Positions 20,397 to 29,498 of a stretch of DNA of 64,000 nt are shown here, in pieces. The notes below the pieces were generated by a model. It saw nothing but the letters and a program-made list of their open reading frames with translations. It had not been told where the DNA came from and searched no databases. A program made the translations under genes and the position numbers. This DNA comes from Agrobacterium sp. a22-2 (GTDB lineage: Bacteria > Pseudomonadota > Alphaproteobacteria > Rhizobiales > Rhizobiaceae), in NCBI RefSeq assembly GCF_012276985.1, contig NZ_JAAXMM010000001.1:372001-436000 (forward strand), given 5' to 3'. Numbering within the stretch: the first letter of the stretch is position 1; every line of letters begins with the position of its first letter.

Positions 20397-20741
20397 TCAC
20401 TTCGAGGGCAATTGCGCCAGACCCTGGCCGGCGATCTGCTCGGCGCGTTTCTTGTGCTGATCGGCTTCGGCCTGCCAGCGCATGGCAGAGCGCGACTCCC
20501 GCTTGGCCCGCTTGCGGTATTTGCCCTGCGACCACCAGGTCGCCAGGGAGCCGGCGAAGAGGCCGAGCAGGAATGCCAGAAACAGGAAGACGAAGAAGGG
20601 CGCTGCGACCGACAGAAGCTGGTCTTCCGGTTGAAACGGGTTGAGCGCCAGGCTCACGCTTTGCCGGTTGGCGACAGAAAGTACGATCAAAACGATTCCG
20701 AGCGGCACCAGAATGACCAGGTTGACGATCTTTTTCATCAT
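20397..20741 (-). CDS. LapA-domain (DUF1049) small membrane protein
   Basis: This 114-residue protein has two hydrophobic helices (about 3-22 and 45-68) and a basic, charged C-terminal cytoplasmic tail with heptad-like spacing. This is the plan of lipopolysaccharide assembly protein A domain proteins, which in enterics help regulate LPS synthesis. Its start is set by GGAGATTGCACG just before the double ATG at 20741; the longer start at 20819 has no support. It lies downstream of ihfB in the same direction. A link to LPS is only family-based. Confidence 0.8.
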   Translation of the reverse strand: MMKKIVNLVILVPLGIVLIVLSVANRQSVSLALNPFQPEDQLLSVAAPFFVFLFLAFLLGLFAGSLATWWSQGKYRKRAKRESRSAMRWQAEADQHKKRAEQIAGQGLAQLPSK

Positions 20742-20890
20742 CGTGCAATCTCCTTCGCGGCCGGTGCGGCCGCCCATCACGCATTGCTGTCTTTCAGAAT
20801 AGAAGCAAATGCATGGCAATCAAGCGCAGGATTGCCGCGCCCAAGTCATGATCCACCAGCCACGGTGGCGCGGATCGGTCCAAACACGGA

Positions 20891-21193
20891 TTATTCGTCC
20901 GCGTCGTCGTCCATTCCGGGATTCAGGCGTTCGCGCAGTTCCTTACCGGTCTTGAAAAACGGCACCCATTTTTCCTCGACGAACACGGTTTCGCCGGTCC
21001 GCGGATTGCGCCCCGACCGCGACGGGCGGTTCTTGACCGAGAAGGCCCCGAAGCCTCTCAGTTCGACGCGATTGCCGCCGGCAAGCGCATCGGTGATTTC
21101 ATCGAGAACGGCATTGACGATATTCTCAACGTCACGGTGATAGAGGTGCGGATTTCTCGCCGCAACAATCTGCACCAGTTCCGATTTAATCAC
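20891..21193 (-). CDS. ihfB: Integration host factor beta subunit
   Basis: IHF-beta pairs with IHF-alpha to bend DNA at specific sites, supporting sigma-54 promoters, replication and recombination. The 100-residue product starts at a GTG (21193) preceded by AGGGGG; the sequence [14 protein letters not shown] then matches the family N-terminus exactly in register, whereas the longer ATG start at 21238 adds 15 atypical residues. The DNA-intercalating arm is present as RNPRTGE. The acidic tail (DDDADE) is common in rhizobial forms. The partner ihfA is not in the window. Confidence 0.95.
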   Translation of the reverse strand: MIKSELVQIVAARNPHLYHRDVENIVNAVLDEITDALAGGNRVELRGFGAFSVKNRPSRSGRNPRTGETVFVEEKWVPFFKTGKELRERLNPGMDDDADE

Positions 21194-21542
21194 GGTCGCC
21201 CCCTGAAATCTTTGTCGTCGGATGGTAGAAAGTGCCAAACCCCAAAAAGGTCGTCAAGAACAGGTCTCGACCCGGGACAGACCCGGCGGCATGGCGTAAA
21301 ACATCACAAACACTTGCATGAATCAATCGCTTAAGCCAATCCCGCTGCATCAAAATATGCCGTAGGCCTTGCCCGGTCGGGACAAAGGCAGCCTGAAGCC
21401 TCTTTTTGGCTTCATCTTGTATCGCCGCTAAAAAAATCCATATTGGCAAGCCAAGGCAATAATGCGAAACGTCCCCACCATGGGAAGCCTTCTATTTACG
21501 GACCCTTAGTGTGATCGGACCGATATCAAACAGGCCATACGA
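21194..21542. other. Divergent gene-free stretch between ihfB and lptC
   Basis: This 349 bp stretch is more AT-rich than its surroundings. TGAAGCC (21394-21400) pairs with GGCTTCA (21408-21414) around a TCTTTTT loop on the plus strand. A weak promoter-like pair, TTGTAT and CATATT, lies near 21417-21444 and could serve lptC. ORFs crossing it look like chance. No RNA gene or DNA-binding site could be named. Confidence 0.35.
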
Positions 21543-22208
21543 ATGCTGAATCGCCTGGACGACAGCAAGGCGGGAGCCATTCCTGCGCCGGTCGGCGATC
21601 TCTATCGGCGGGCGATGGAGCATTCGGCACGGGTACGCCGGCTGAAAGTGCTGTTGCCTGTGGCGGCGCTTCTGATCTCGCTGGCCTTCATCGCCGTTTC
21701 GGTGATCCGTGCCTATCTGCCTGAAAACCTGCAGCTTGAATCCGCCCGGATAGAAAATGGCAAGGTCGTGATGGAAAAGCCGGCCGTTTCCGGCCGAAAT
21801 GCCGACGGCATCAGCTATTCCATGAGCGCACTACGGGCTCTGCAGGACATCAAGAATCCAAACATCATCGCCCTTGAAACCATCAAGGCTGCCGTGCCAG
21901 TCAATGACAAGATCATTGCGCGGATCGAGGCGACGAGTGGCATCTTCGATCGCGCCAATGATCGGCTCGACATGGAAGAGCCTTTCGTCATCAAATTGAG
22001 CACCGGCCTGGAGGCGCATTTCCAATCCGCCCACCTCGACATCAAGGGCGGAACAATGAATACAACCGACCCCATCGCAATTACTGCTAAAGAAGCTTCG
22101 ATTGTTGCACAGTCCCTCAAGATGACGGATAAGGGACGCGTCATCACCTTTGCGGGTGCCGTTCGCGTCAATATCGAACCATCCGCTATTCGCAACACGG
22201 ACAACTGA
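21543..22208 (+). CDS. lptC: LPS export ABC transporter periplasmic protein LptC
   Basis: LptC is the membrane-anchored bridge protein that passes lipopolysaccharide from the LptB2FG extractor to LptA in the periplasm. The 221-residue product has one N-terminal transmembrane helix (about residues 39-60, LLPVAALLISLAFIAVSV) and a beta-jellyroll domain, including the IEATSGIFDRANDRLDM strands. It opens the lptC-lptA-lptB-rpoN cluster; lptA begins 13 bp after its stop. LptC proteins diverge in sequence, so context carries part of the assignment. Confidence 0.9.
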   Translation: MLNRLDDSKAGAIPAPVGDLYRRAMEHSARVRRLKVLLPVAALLISLAFIAVSVIRAYLPENLQLESARIENGKVVMEKPAVSGRNADGISYSMSALRALQDIKNPNIIALETIKAAVPVNDKIIARIEATSGIFDRANDRLDMEEPFVIKLSTGLEAHFQSAHLDIKGGTMNTTDPIAITAKEASIVAQSLKMTDKGRVITFAGAVRVNIEPSAIRNTDN

Positions 22209-22221
22209 GAGCCGGCCCGCC

Positions 22222-22782
22222 ATGAAAACCATCTGCCGTTCATCGTTCTACAAGGCTGGCGCGCTGCTTGCGGCAGGTGGGCTGGCGCTCGGGCTGGCCT
22301 CTTCGGTCATGGCCCAGGCCACAAGCAAGAGCATGGACGGCATGAAGCTGTCCAACGATCAGCCGATCCAGATCGAAAGCGACCAGCTTGAGATCCGCGA
22401 GCAGGACAAGGTCGCCGTGTTCACCGGCAATGTGAAAGTCGTGCAGGGCACGACCACGCTACAGGCCGGGCTGATGACCGTCTATTATCGCGGCGAAGGC
22501 ACATCGGTCACCAATGGTGACGCGGATATCGAGAAGATCGACGTGTCACAGAAGGTCTTCCTGTCGTCCGGCACACAGCAGGCCACCGCCGATTCCGGCG
22601 AATTCAACCTGGCGGCCCAGGTCTTCACCCTTCAAGGCGACCGTGTCGTGCTGTCCGAAGGGCAGAATGTATTCGTCGGCTGCAAGCTGACCGTCAAGAT
22701 GACCACCGGAGAGGCAAAGCTCGATAGCTGCGGCGGACGCGTGCAGATTCAGCTAGATCCCAAATCCGGCAAGAAACCATAG
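22222..22782 (+). CDS. lptA: LPS transport periplasmic protein LptA
   Basis: LptA forms the periplasmic bridge along which LPS travels to the outer membrane. The 186-residue protein has a signal peptide (about 1-34, cleaved near SVMAQA) and an OstA domain. The repeating strands IQIESDQLEIREQDKVAVFTG and VVQGTTTLQAGLMTVYY are typical. The ATG at 22222 gives a clean signal peptide, whereas the earlier in-frame start at 22150 lies inside lptC. It sits between lptC and lptB. Confidence 0.93.
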   Translation: MKTICRSSFYKAGALLAAGGLALGLASSVMAQATSKSMDGMKLSNDQPIQIESDQLEIREQDKVAVFTGNVKVVQGTTTLQAGLMTVYYRGEGTSVTNGDADIEKIDVSQKVFLSSGTQQATADSGEFNLAAQVFTLQGDRVVLSEGQNVFVGCKLTVKMTTGEAKLDSCGGRVQIQLDPKSGKKP

Positions 22783-22797
22783 GTTTCCGAACAGGCC

Positions 22798-23610
22798 GTG
22801 AAAATACCCTCCCTCAAAACCATGATTCCGAAGCCATCGGCGCGCCAGCCTGCGCAGGCTGAAACCGTGCGCGACAAGAGCCGCTACGAGGGCACGCTGA
22901 TCGCCCACGGGCTGACGAAAAGCTACAACACGCGGCGCGTGGTGAATGGCGTTTCGCTGGTGGTACGGCGCGGCGAGGCTGTCGGGCTGCTTGGGCCGAA
23001 CGGCGCCGGCAAGACCACCTGCTTCTACATGATCACCGGCCTGGTCCCCGTGGATGCCGGGACGATTGCCATCAACGGCAATGACGTCACTTCCATGCCG
23101 ATGTACCGGCGGGCGCGGCTGGGCGTCGGCTACCTGCCGCAGGAAGCATCCATCTTCCGGGGGCTGACCGTCGAGGAGAATATTCGGGCCGTCCTGGAAC
23201 TGCACGAAAGCAACAAAACCAAACGCGAGCGCAAGCTCGATGAGCTGTTGAACGAGTTCAATATCGAGAAACTGCGCAAGTCGCCGGCCGTCGCGCTGTC
23301 CGGCGGCGAGCGGCGGCGTCTGGAAATTGCGCGGGCGCTTGCCACTGACCCGACCTTCATGCTGCTCGACGAACCGTTTGCCGGCGTCGACCCTATTTCG
23401 GTTTCCGACATCCAGAATCTGGTTCGGCACTTGACGGCACGCGGTATCGGGGTTTTGATTACAGACCACAATGTCCGCGAAACCCTCGGGTTGATCGACA
23501 GGGCCTATATTATCCATGCTGGCGAAGTGCTGACCCATGGTCGCGCCAATGACATCGTCAACAACCCGGATGTCCGCCGGCTATATCTCGGCGATAAATT
23601 CAGCCTCTGA
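22798..23610 (+). CDS. lptB: LPS export ABC transporter ATP-binding protein LptB
   Basis: LptB is the cytoplasmic ATPase that powers LPS extraction with LptF and LptG (not in this window). The 270-residue product shows Walker A GPNGAGKTT, the Q-loop (YLPQEASIFRGL), signature LSGGERRRLEIARA and Walker B MLLDEPFAGVDP, with the switch His in ITDHNV. The start is either the GTG at 22798 or the ATG at 22822; both leave the ABC domain intact, and neither has a strong ribosome site. The gene lies 15 bp after lptA and before rpoN, a common proteobacterial order. Confidence 0.95.
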   Translation: MKIPSLKTMIPKPSARQPAQAETVRDKSRYEGTLIAHGLTKSYNTRRVVNGVSLVVRRGEAVGLLGPNGAGKTTCFYMITGLVPVDAGTIAINGNDVTSMPMYRRARLGVGYLPQEASIFRGLTVEENIRAVLELHESNKTKRERKLDELLNEFNIEKLRKSPAVALSGGERRRLEIARALATDPTFMLLDEPFAGVDPISVSDIQNLVRHLTARGIGVLITDHNVRETLGLIDRAYIIHAGEVLTHGRANDIVNNPDVRRLYLGDKFSL

Positions 23611-23766
23611 GGCGCTTGCGGCGCAACAAAATCTTCCCCCCCGCCATAGTCCCGCTTGACCAAACCAAATAAAAAAGCAATTTTTGGGCCAGTTAGGATT
23701 TACTCGTTCCACAAAGCGGAACAAAAGAGGTCCGAAGGGGAATTGTAGGGGAGTTTCTCGTCCGCC

Positions 23767-25323
23767 ATGGCACTTTCAGCCAACCTTTTCCTACGCCAGA
23801 ACCAGTCTTTGGTCATGACACCGCAGCTGATGCAATCCATCCAGCTGCTGCAGATGACCCATCTTGAACTCGTCCAGTTCATTTCGCAGGAAGTGGAAAA
23901 GAATCCACTGCTCGAAATTGCGCCAGATGATGGCGAAACGGGCAATGACAACAGCCGCGCTGACGCGGAGCAGTCCTCGCAGGCGGAAAGCGGCGATGGC
24001 TTCGAGGGACACGGCGAAAGCCTCGACAGCGACTGGTACGAGTCCGGCAATGGCGGAACGCTGAACGATCGCCTCGACACCAATTTCGACAATGCGTTTG
24101 CTGACGACAGCTCGCCGCAGCGCCTCGATGCCCCGGAACTGCTCGGCCAGTGGAAATCGATGCCCGGCAGTTCCTCCGAAGGCGGGGACAGCTACGATCT
24201 TGACGATTTCGTTGCCGGACAGATCACCCTTCGCGACCAGTTGAATCAGCAACTGCCGTTTGCGGTGACCACGCCGCGCGATCGCCTGCTCGCCCTGGCG
24301 CTGATCGACCAGCTCGATGACGCCGGTTACCTGCGCGCCGATCTTGCGGACATGGCAGAGCGTATGGGCACGACGCTTGGCGAAGTCGAAGCCGTGCTGG
24401 CCATATTGCAGACCTTCGAGCCGGCCGGCGTGTTTGCCCGCAGCCTCAGCGAATGTCTGGCGATCCAGCTGCAGCAAAAGGATCGCCTGGATCCGGCCAT
24501 GGCAGCGCTGATCGCCAATCTGGAACTGCTCGCCAAGCGCGATTTCGCGACGTTGAAGAAGCTGTGCGGCGTCGATGAGGAAGATCTGCTCGACATGCTT
24601 GGGGAGATCCGCAAGCTCAATCCGAAGCCTGGCAGCGGCTATGAGAGCAGCGTCCTGGAATCGGTGGTGCCGGATATCATCGTGCGGCCCTCTTCAGAAG
24701 GCGGCTGGCTGGTCGAGTTGAACCCGGAGACCCTGCCGCGTGTGCTGGTCAATCAGACCTATTTCGCCGCGATCGCCCGACAGGGCTCGGACGGAAACGA
24801 CGACCATGCCTTCATGTCGGAATGCCTGCAGACGGCAAACTGGCTGACCCGCAGCCTCGACCAGCGCGCCCGGACGATCATGAAGGTGGCCAGCGAGATC
24901 ATTCGCCAGCAGGATGCCTTCCTGCTGCACGGCGTGGACCATCTGCGACCGCTCAACCTGAAGACAGTGGCCGACGCGATCAAGATGCACGAATCCACGG
25001 TCAGCCGCGTCACCTCGAACAAATACATGCTGACGCCACGCGGCCTGTTCGAGCTCAAATATTTCTTCAGCGTCTCCATCGGTTCGGCGGAAGGCGGGGA
25101 CAATCACTCCGCGGAGTCGGTCCGGCACCGCATCCGGATGCTGATCGCCCAGGAGAGCCCGGACGAGGTTCTGTCGGACGACGATATCGTCAACAGCCTG
25201 AAGATCGGCGGCGTGGATCTTGCCCGCCGCACCGTTGCCAAATATCGGGAAGCGATGAATATCCCGTCCTCGGTGCAGCGGCGGCGCGAAAAGCGGGCGC
25301 ATGCCCGTGTTTCCGTCGGATAA
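23767..25323 (+). CDS. rpoN: RNA polymerase sigma-54 factor
   Basis: RpoN directs transcription of nitrogen assimilation, dicarboxylate transport and other -24/-12 promoters, needing AAA+ activators. The 518-residue protein has the glutamine-rich activator-interacting region I (about 1-50, with LRQNQSLVMTPQLMQSIQLLQM), an acidic region II (about 50-130), the core-binding domain, and the C-terminal DNA-binding region with the RpoN box ARRTVAKYRE. The ATG is preceded by a GGGGAG stretch. It sits downstream of lptB and upstream of hpf and ptsN, the classic cluster. All parts are intact. Confidence 0.97.
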   Translation: MALSANLFLRQNQSLVMTPQLMQSIQLLQMTHLELVQFISQEVEKNPLLEIAPDDGETGNDNSRADAEQSSQAESGDGFEGHGESLDSDWYESGNGGTLNDRLDTNFDNAFADDSSPQRLDAPELLGQWKSMPGSSSEGGDSYDLDDFVAGQITLRDQLNQQLPFAVTTPRDRLLALALIDQLDDAGYLRADLADMAERMGTTLGEVEAVLAILQTFEPAGVFARSLSECLAIQLQQKDRLDPAMAALIANLELLAKRDFATLKKLCGVDEEDLLDMLGEIRKLNPKPGSGYESSVLESVVPDIIVRPSSEGGWLVELNPETLPRVLVNQTYFAAIARQGSDGNDDHAFMSECLQTANWLTRSLDQRARTIMKVASEIIRQQDAFLLHGVDHLRPLNLKTVADAIKMHESTVSRVTSNKYMLTPRGLFELKYFFSVSIGSAEGGDNHSAESVRHRIRMLIAQESPDEVLSDDDIVNSLKIGGVDLARRTVAKYREAMNIPSSVQRRREKRAHARVSVG

Positions 25324-25486
25324 TCCACTGGGGGAAAGCCGGACGCCCAAGCCGCGCCGTTGACTTTTGGCAATGCCAGAGTTAGAAGCCCGCCGCGACA
25401 GATACGGGAAAGTTTCGGTGGAAACCGCTTATCCCCAACATCCGCTCGGCGGATTCGGGTCTTGTAGACATTGCTGCTTGAAACGC

Positions 25487-25515
25487 TTGGATGCGCGCGG
25501 CGCTTGGCGTAAACT
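25487..25515 (+). promoter_or_regulatory. hpf promoter
   Basis: TTGGAT (25487-25492), a 17-base spacer and TAAACT (25510-25515) lie 36 bp upstream of the hpf start. It gives hpf (and perhaps ptsN) expression independent of rpoN. No -24/-12 sigma-54 site could be matched in 25324-25550. Confidence 0.5.
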
Positions 25516-25550
25516 GATACTCGCAAATCACGATAAGAAGGGAAAACTCC

Positions 25551-26123
25551 ATGAGTGTGCGTGTATCCGGCAAACATATGGAAATCGGCGATTCGTTCCG
25601 CGTGCGGATCGAGGAGCAGATTGAAGCGGCGGTCGCCAAGTACTTCGACGGAGGGTATTCCGGTCAGGTGACGGTAACCAAGTCGACGTCGCGTTTTGGC
25701 GCCGATTGCATGGTTCACCTCGACACAGGCGTCAATCTGCACGCCGCCGGAGAGGCGAATGATCCGCAGGCCGCGTTCGACATGGCGGCGGAGCGGGTGG
25801 AGAAGCGGCTGCGCCGCTACAAGCGCAAGCTGAAGGATCACCACGCCAATGCGCTGCCGAACAATGCCGAGATCGCCTATACGGTGATGGATGCCGTTCC
25901 CGACGAAGACGAAGAAATTGCCGAGGATTTCGCTCCGACGATCGTGGCGGAAAGCTCGAAGAAGCTGAAGACCATGTCCGTTGCGACCGCCGTGATGGCG
26001 CTGGACATGACCGACGAGCCCGTACTCCTGTTCCGGAGCCCGGGTAATGAAGAGCTGAACATTGTTTATCGCCGCAATGACGGCAATATCGGCTGGATCG
26101 ATTCCGCCAATATCAAAAGCTGA
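25551..26123 (+). CDS. hpf: Ribosome hibernation promoting factor, long form
   Basis: Long HPF binds the decoding centre of idle ribosomes and, through its C-terminal domain, pairs 70S particles into 100S dimers. The 190-residue product has the N-terminal RaiA/YfiA domain (about 1-105; it begins MSVRVSGKHMEIGDSFRVRI), a linker, and the C-terminal dimerisation domain (about 130-188) ending in YRRNDGNIGWID. It follows rpoN, as often seen, but has its own promoter. It was once called a sigma-54 modulating protein because of that position. Confidence 0.95.
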   Translation: MSVRVSGKHMEIGDSFRVRIEEQIEAAVAKYFDGGYSGQVTVTKSTSRFGADCMVHLDTGVNLHAAGEANDPQAAFDMAAERVEKRLRRYKRKLKDHHANALPNNAEIAYTVMDAVPDEDEEIAEDFAPTIVAESSKKLKTMSVATAVMALDMTDEPVLLFRSPGNEELNIVYRRNDGNIGWIDSANIKS

Positions 26124-26189
26124 GATACTGAGGAGCGGCGACACAGTCGCTCCCCAGACCCTTGTTTCGGCGGCACGAAGGATTTTGAG

Positions 26190-26654
26190 ATGGCCTTGGC
26201 AGATTTGCTGCAGCAAGACGCGATTGTTCCCGCCTTAAGGGTAAATTCCAAAAAGCAATTATTGCAGGAGCTGGCGGCCAAGGCCTCCAAGCTCACCGGA
26301 CTGGCGGAGCGGGAGATATTCGACGTCATCCTGCAGCGCGAGCGGCTTGGCTCGACCGGCGTGGGCAACGGCATAGCCATCCCACATGGCAAGCTGAGCA
26401 GCATCCCCAAGATCGTCGGCGTCTTTGCACGGCTGGAGACACCCGTGGACTTCGAAGCGCTCGACGAGCAGCCGGTCGATCTCGTGTTTCTGCTGCTGGC
26501 GCCGGAAGGGGCCGGAGCGGACCATCTGAAGGCCCTGTCACGGATCGCCCGTGTGCTGCGCGACCAGGATCTGGTTGCCAAGCTTAGAGCCACCGACTCC
26601 GCTTCCGCGATCTACGCGTTTCTCAACGAAGATCAGGCGTCCAACGCCGCCTGA
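26190..26654 (+). CDS. ptsN: PTS IIA-like nitrogen regulatory protein PtsN (EIIA-Ntr)
   Basis: PtsN is the terminal phosphoacceptor of the nitrogen PTS (PtsP-NPr-PtsN) and regulates potassium transport and nitrogen-linked targets by protein contact. The 154-residue domain carries the phospho-histidine H66 in GVGNGIAIPHGKL. It lies 66 bp after hpf and ends at a strong bidirectional terminator (26677-26700). The partner NPr and PtsP genes are not in this window. Confidence 0.96.
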   Translation: MALADLLQQDAIVPALRVNSKKQLLQELAAKASKLTGLAEREIFDVILQRERLGSTGVGNGIAIPHGKLSSIPKIVGVFARLETPVDFEALDEQPVDLVFLLLAPEGAGADHLKALSRIARVLRDQDLVAKLRATDSASAIYAFLNEDQASNAA

Positions 26655-26676
26655 TCTTCTTTTCACATCAGCATTT

Positions 26677-26700
26677 AAAGGACGCCTCAGGCGTCCTTTT
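26677..26700. terminator. Bidirectional terminator between ptsN and grpE
   Basis: AAAGGACGCC (26677-26686) pairs perfectly with GGCGTCCTTT (26690-26699) around the three bases TCA, with T-runs on both strands. Those loop bases are the TGA stop codon of grpE on the minus strand, so the grpE reading frame ends inside the hairpin. It serves both converging genes. Confidence 0.85.
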
Positions 26701-27331
26701 CATTGACGGGTATCGTGCCCGGCTCGGCAGCGACGGCCTCGCTTTTCTGTCCGCCCTTGGCCACGCCCACCATGGCGGGGCGCAAAACCCGATCACCGAT
26801 CGTGTAGCCGGCCTGCACCACCTGGACGACGGTATTGTTGGCGACATTGGGATTGGGAATTTCAAACATCGCCTGATGGAAATTCGGGTCGAATTTCTGC
26901 CCGACCGGCTCAATCTTTTTCACGCCGTGGCGTTCGAGCGTTGAGAGCATGCCGCGTTCGGTCATTTCCACGCCTTCGATCAAGGCGGCAAGCCCGGCTT
27001 CCGCCGCAGCCCGCGTTTCCTCGGGGATGGCGTCGATGGCGCGGCGCAGATTATCCGAAACGGCCAGCATGTCGCGGGCGAAGTTCGTCACTGCATAGGA
27101 CTTGGCATCCTTGACGTCACGTTCGGTGCGACGACGCAGATTGTCCATCTCGGCAGCCAATCGCAAAAAGCGATCGCGCAATTCGTTGTTTTCGGCCTGA
27201 AGCGCGACAAGGGGATCCGGCTCCCGTGCTGTCTCGCCGTTCTGGCCCGCGGCCTGCCCGTCCTGCGGAGCGGCCGATTGGCTCTCAGAGCCCGCCGCGT
27301 CAGGTCCGTTCTTGTGTGTTTCGTCGGTCAT
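26687..27331 (-). CDS. grpE: Nucleotide exchange factor GrpE
   Basis: GrpE releases ADP from DnaK in the protein-folding cycle. The 214-residue protein has a disordered, Gln/Gly/Ala-rich N-terminus (about 1-42), a long coiled coil (about 43-110, from [23 protein letters not shown]) and the C-terminal beta domain with [13 protein letters not shown]. It lies 172 bp downstream of hrcA but has a promoter-like pair of its own (27368-27396). dnaK and dnaJ are absent here. Confidence 0.96.
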   Translation of the reverse strand: MTDETHKNGPDAAGSESQSAAPQDGQAAGQNGETAREPDPLVALQAENNELRDRFLRLAAEMDNLRRRTERDVKDAKSYAVTNFARDMLAVSDNLRRAIDAIPEETRAAAEAGLAALIEGVEMTERGMLSTLERHGVKKIEPVGQKFDPNFHQAMFEIPNPNVANNTVVQVVQAGYTIGDRVLRPAMVGVAKGGQKSEAVAAEPGTIPVNEKDA

Positions 27332-27367
27332 GACGTTCTCCGGAATAATGGTTTCAATCCGAGCCCG

Positions 27368-27396
27368 ATATCAGGGTTTGGTGTGGAAAAATCAAG
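27368..27396 (-). promoter_or_regulatory. Candidate grpE promoter (possibly heat-shock type)
   Basis: On the minus strand, CTTGATT (27396-27390), a 16-base spacer and TGATAT (27373-27368) lie about 37 bp before the grpE start. The CTTGAt / CtgATaT pair is also compatible with an alphaproteobacterial RpoH (sigma-32) site, which would suit grpE. Only sequence resemblance supports this; no CIRCE repeat was found. Confidence 0.4.
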
Positions 27397-27503
27397 GCTT
27401 GAGTGGAAAGAACGCTGCCGAACCGTCGCCAGACGGCATTTGCCGCCCATCGGTTCGGGCAACCAGGCGATATCCGTGCGGCGAGGCAGGCGCGTAGCGT
27501 GCC

Positions 27504-28589
27504 TCAGTGCGGATTGCGCGACAGGCGGGCCATCAACTGGGCCGTATAGTCGACCATCGGCACGATGCGCGAATAATTCAACCGGGTCGGACCGATGACA
27601 CCGACGGCGCCGACGATGCGGTCTTCGCCATCCCGATAGGGCGCCACGATCAGCGACGAGCCGGACAGGGAGAACAGCTTGTTCTCCGATCCGATGAAAA
27701 TCCGCACGCCCGGCCCGCTCTCGGCGAGGTTCAGAATCTCGATCAGGCTTTCCTTGCGCTCCAGATCGTCAAACAGCAGCCGCAGCCGGTCGATATCCTC
27801 GACGCCGGCCAGCCCTTCCAGCAGATTTGCCCGCCCCCTGACAATCAGCCGGGTCGGTTTCTCCTCGTCGCGACCACCGGACCAGACGGCCAGGCCGCGT
27901 TCCACGAGATCCTGAGAGAGGGCATCCAGTTCGCCTGCGACCTGCTGGCGCAGCGTCACAAGCTGGCTGCGCACTTCGGTCAATGTCTGTCCGGCGAGAT
28001 GCGCGTTGAGAAAATTGGCCGCTTCCGTCAATTGCGACGCTGTGATGCCGACCGGCAACTCGATGATGCGGTTTTCGATCTGGTTCTGGTCGCCGACCAG
28101 CACGGCCAGCGCCTTGGTCGGCTCCAGACGAATGAACTCCACGTGCTTCAGCACCGGATCGGACTTGGCGGCAATCACCAGCCCCGCACCGCGCGACATG
28201 CCGGACAGCATGCGGCTGGCCTCGGTCAGCAGGCTTTCCATCGGCTGATCCGGCCCGGCGCGCATATGCCGGTCGATCGTGCCACGCTCCTCCTCCGAGA
28301 GATCACCGACCTGCATGAAGGCATCGACGAAGAAGCGCAGGCCGAGTTGCGTCGGCAGACGTCCCGCACTGATATGCGGTGAATAGATTAGCCCGAGATC
28401 TTCCAGATCGCTCATGACATTGCGCACCGATGCCGGCGACAGCGACATGGGCAGAATACGCGACAGGTTTCTGGAGCCGAGCGGTTCTCCCGATTCCAGA
28501 TATGTCTCTACGATACGCCTGAATATCTCTTTCGAGCGATCGTCCAGCGCCGTCGAGACCTCTTTGACCGGTATAGTCGGAAAACTCAT
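27504..28589 (-). CDS. hrcA: Heat-inducible transcription repressor HrcA
   Basis: HrcA represses groESL-type operons through the CIRCE operator and is kept active by GroEL. The 361-residue product has an N-terminal winged helix (about 5-80; [17 protein letters not shown] then [16 protein letters not shown]), a GAF-like domain and a dimerisation insert. A GTG at 28598 would add three residues; the ATG at 28589 is equally possible. It is divergent from rph, with promoters that overlap. No CIRCE (TTAGCACTC-N9-GAGTGCTAA) is seen near it, so it is probably not autoregulated that way. Confidence 0.95.
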   Translation of the reverse strand: MSFPTIPVKEVSTALDDRSKEIFRRIVETYLESGEPLGSRNLSRILPMSLSPASVRNVMSDLEDLGLIYSPHISAGRLPTQLGLRFFVDAFMQVGDLSEEERGTIDRHMRAGPDQPMESLLTEASRMLSGMSRGAGLVIAAKSDPVLKHVEFIRLEPTKALAVLVGDQNQIENRIIELPVGITASQLTEAANFLNAHLAGQTLTEVRSQLVTLRQQVAGELDALSQDLVERGLAVWSGGRDEEKPTRLIVRGRANLLEGLAGVEDIDRLRLLFDDLERKESLIEILNLAESGPGVRIFIGSENKLFSLSGSSLIVAPYRDGEDRIVGAVGVIGPTRLNYSRIVPMVDYTAQLMARLSRNPH

Positions 28590-28604
28590 TGCGCGCACAG
28601 GATG

Positions 28605-28651
28605 TTGGATTTCGGATCAAATGAATATAATCACTCGCCGCCCGATCACAA
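28605..28651. promoter_or_regulatory. Overlapping divergent promoters of hrcA (minus) and rph (plus)
   Basis: For hrcA, TTGTGA (28651-28646), 16 bases and TATATT (28629-28624) read on the minus strand. For rph, TTGGAT (28605-28610), 15 bases and a consensus TATAAT (28626-28631) read on the plus strand. The two -10 boxes share four base pairs, so polymerase could open only one at a time. The 15-base spacer makes the rph promoter the weaker guess. Confidence 0.5.
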
Positions 28652-28758
28652 ACGGGAAATTCATCAATATCGCCCGGCAGCGCCGGCATTCCATGGTTTT
28701 CCTTTGCAAATCACGCCGACCGACCTTAGAAGGCGGTAGCAATTCCGAGGAGAAAACA

Positions 28759-29475
28759 ATGCGGCCATCCGGCAGAAAAACCGACCAAATGCGCAAGGTG
28801 TCGTTCGAGCGCAACTTTTCCAAGCATGCGGAAGGTTCCTGTCTCGTCAAGTTCGGTGACACTCACGTGCTCTGCACGGCAAGCCTTGAGGAAAAGTCGC
28901 CGCCATGGCTGCGCAACAGCGGCAAGGGCTGGGTCACGGCCGAATACGGCATGCTGCCGCGCGCCACAGGCGAGCGCATGCGCCGCGAAGCCTCGGCCGG
29001 CAAGCAGGGCGGCCGCACCCAGGAAATCCAGCGCCTGATCGGCCGCTCACTGCGTGCCGTCGTTGACCTGGAAGCGCTTGGCGAACGCCAGATCTCGATC
29101 GACTGCGACGTCATCCAGGCCGATGGAGGCACCCGCACGGCCTCGATCACCGGCGCCTGGATCGCCCTGCACGACTGCCTGAAATGGATGGAAGCGCGCA
29201 GCATGATCAAGCCCGACCGTGTCCTCAAGGACCATGTCGCGGCGATCTCCTGCGGCATCTTTGCCAACCAGCCGGTGATCGACCTCGACTATCTTGAGGA
29301 TTCCGCCGCCGAGACCGACGCCAATTTTGTCATGACCGGCACCGGCGGTATCGTCGAGGTTCAGGGGACCGCCGAAGGCAAGCCGTTCAGCCAGGACGAA
29401 TTGCTGACCCTGCTCGGCCTTGCGACCAACGGCATTGCCGAACTCGTCGCCCTGCAGAAGCAGGCGATCGCCTGA
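28759..29475 (+). CDS. rph: Ribonuclease PH
   Basis: RNase PH trims tRNA 3' ends phosphorolytically and takes part in rRNA turnover. The 238-residue protein begins [20 protein letters not shown], the exact family N-terminus, preceded by GAGGAGAAAAC. The phosphate-binding region is present as [19 protein letters not shown]. Longer in-frame starts to 28414 lie inside hrcA antisense and are not used. It begins a plus-strand run of rph, a VOC gene, rdgB and hemW with small gaps, probably one operon. Confidence 0.97.
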   Translation: MRPSGRKTDQMRKVSFERNFSKHAEGSCLVKFGDTHVLCTASLEEKSPPWLRNSGKGWVTAEYGMLPRATGERMRREASAGKQGGRTQEIQRLIGRSLRAVVDLEALGERQISIDCDVIQADGGTRTASITGAWIALHDCLKWMEARSMIKPDRVLKDHVAAISCGIFANQPVIDLDYLEDSAAETDANFVMTGTGGIVEVQGTAEGKPFSQDELLTLLGLATNGIAELVALQKQAIA

Positions 29476-29498
29476 CGGAGACCATTGCGAGGCTCAAG

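Noticed and set aside
21186..21449. An 87-codon minus-strand frame upstream of ihfB
   Set aside because: Overlaps the ihfB start and its ribosome site; sequence has no family features.
28590..28758. CIRCE operator near hrcA
   Set aside because: No TTAGCACTC-N9-GAGTGCTAA-like repeat is present between hrcA and rph or before grpE.
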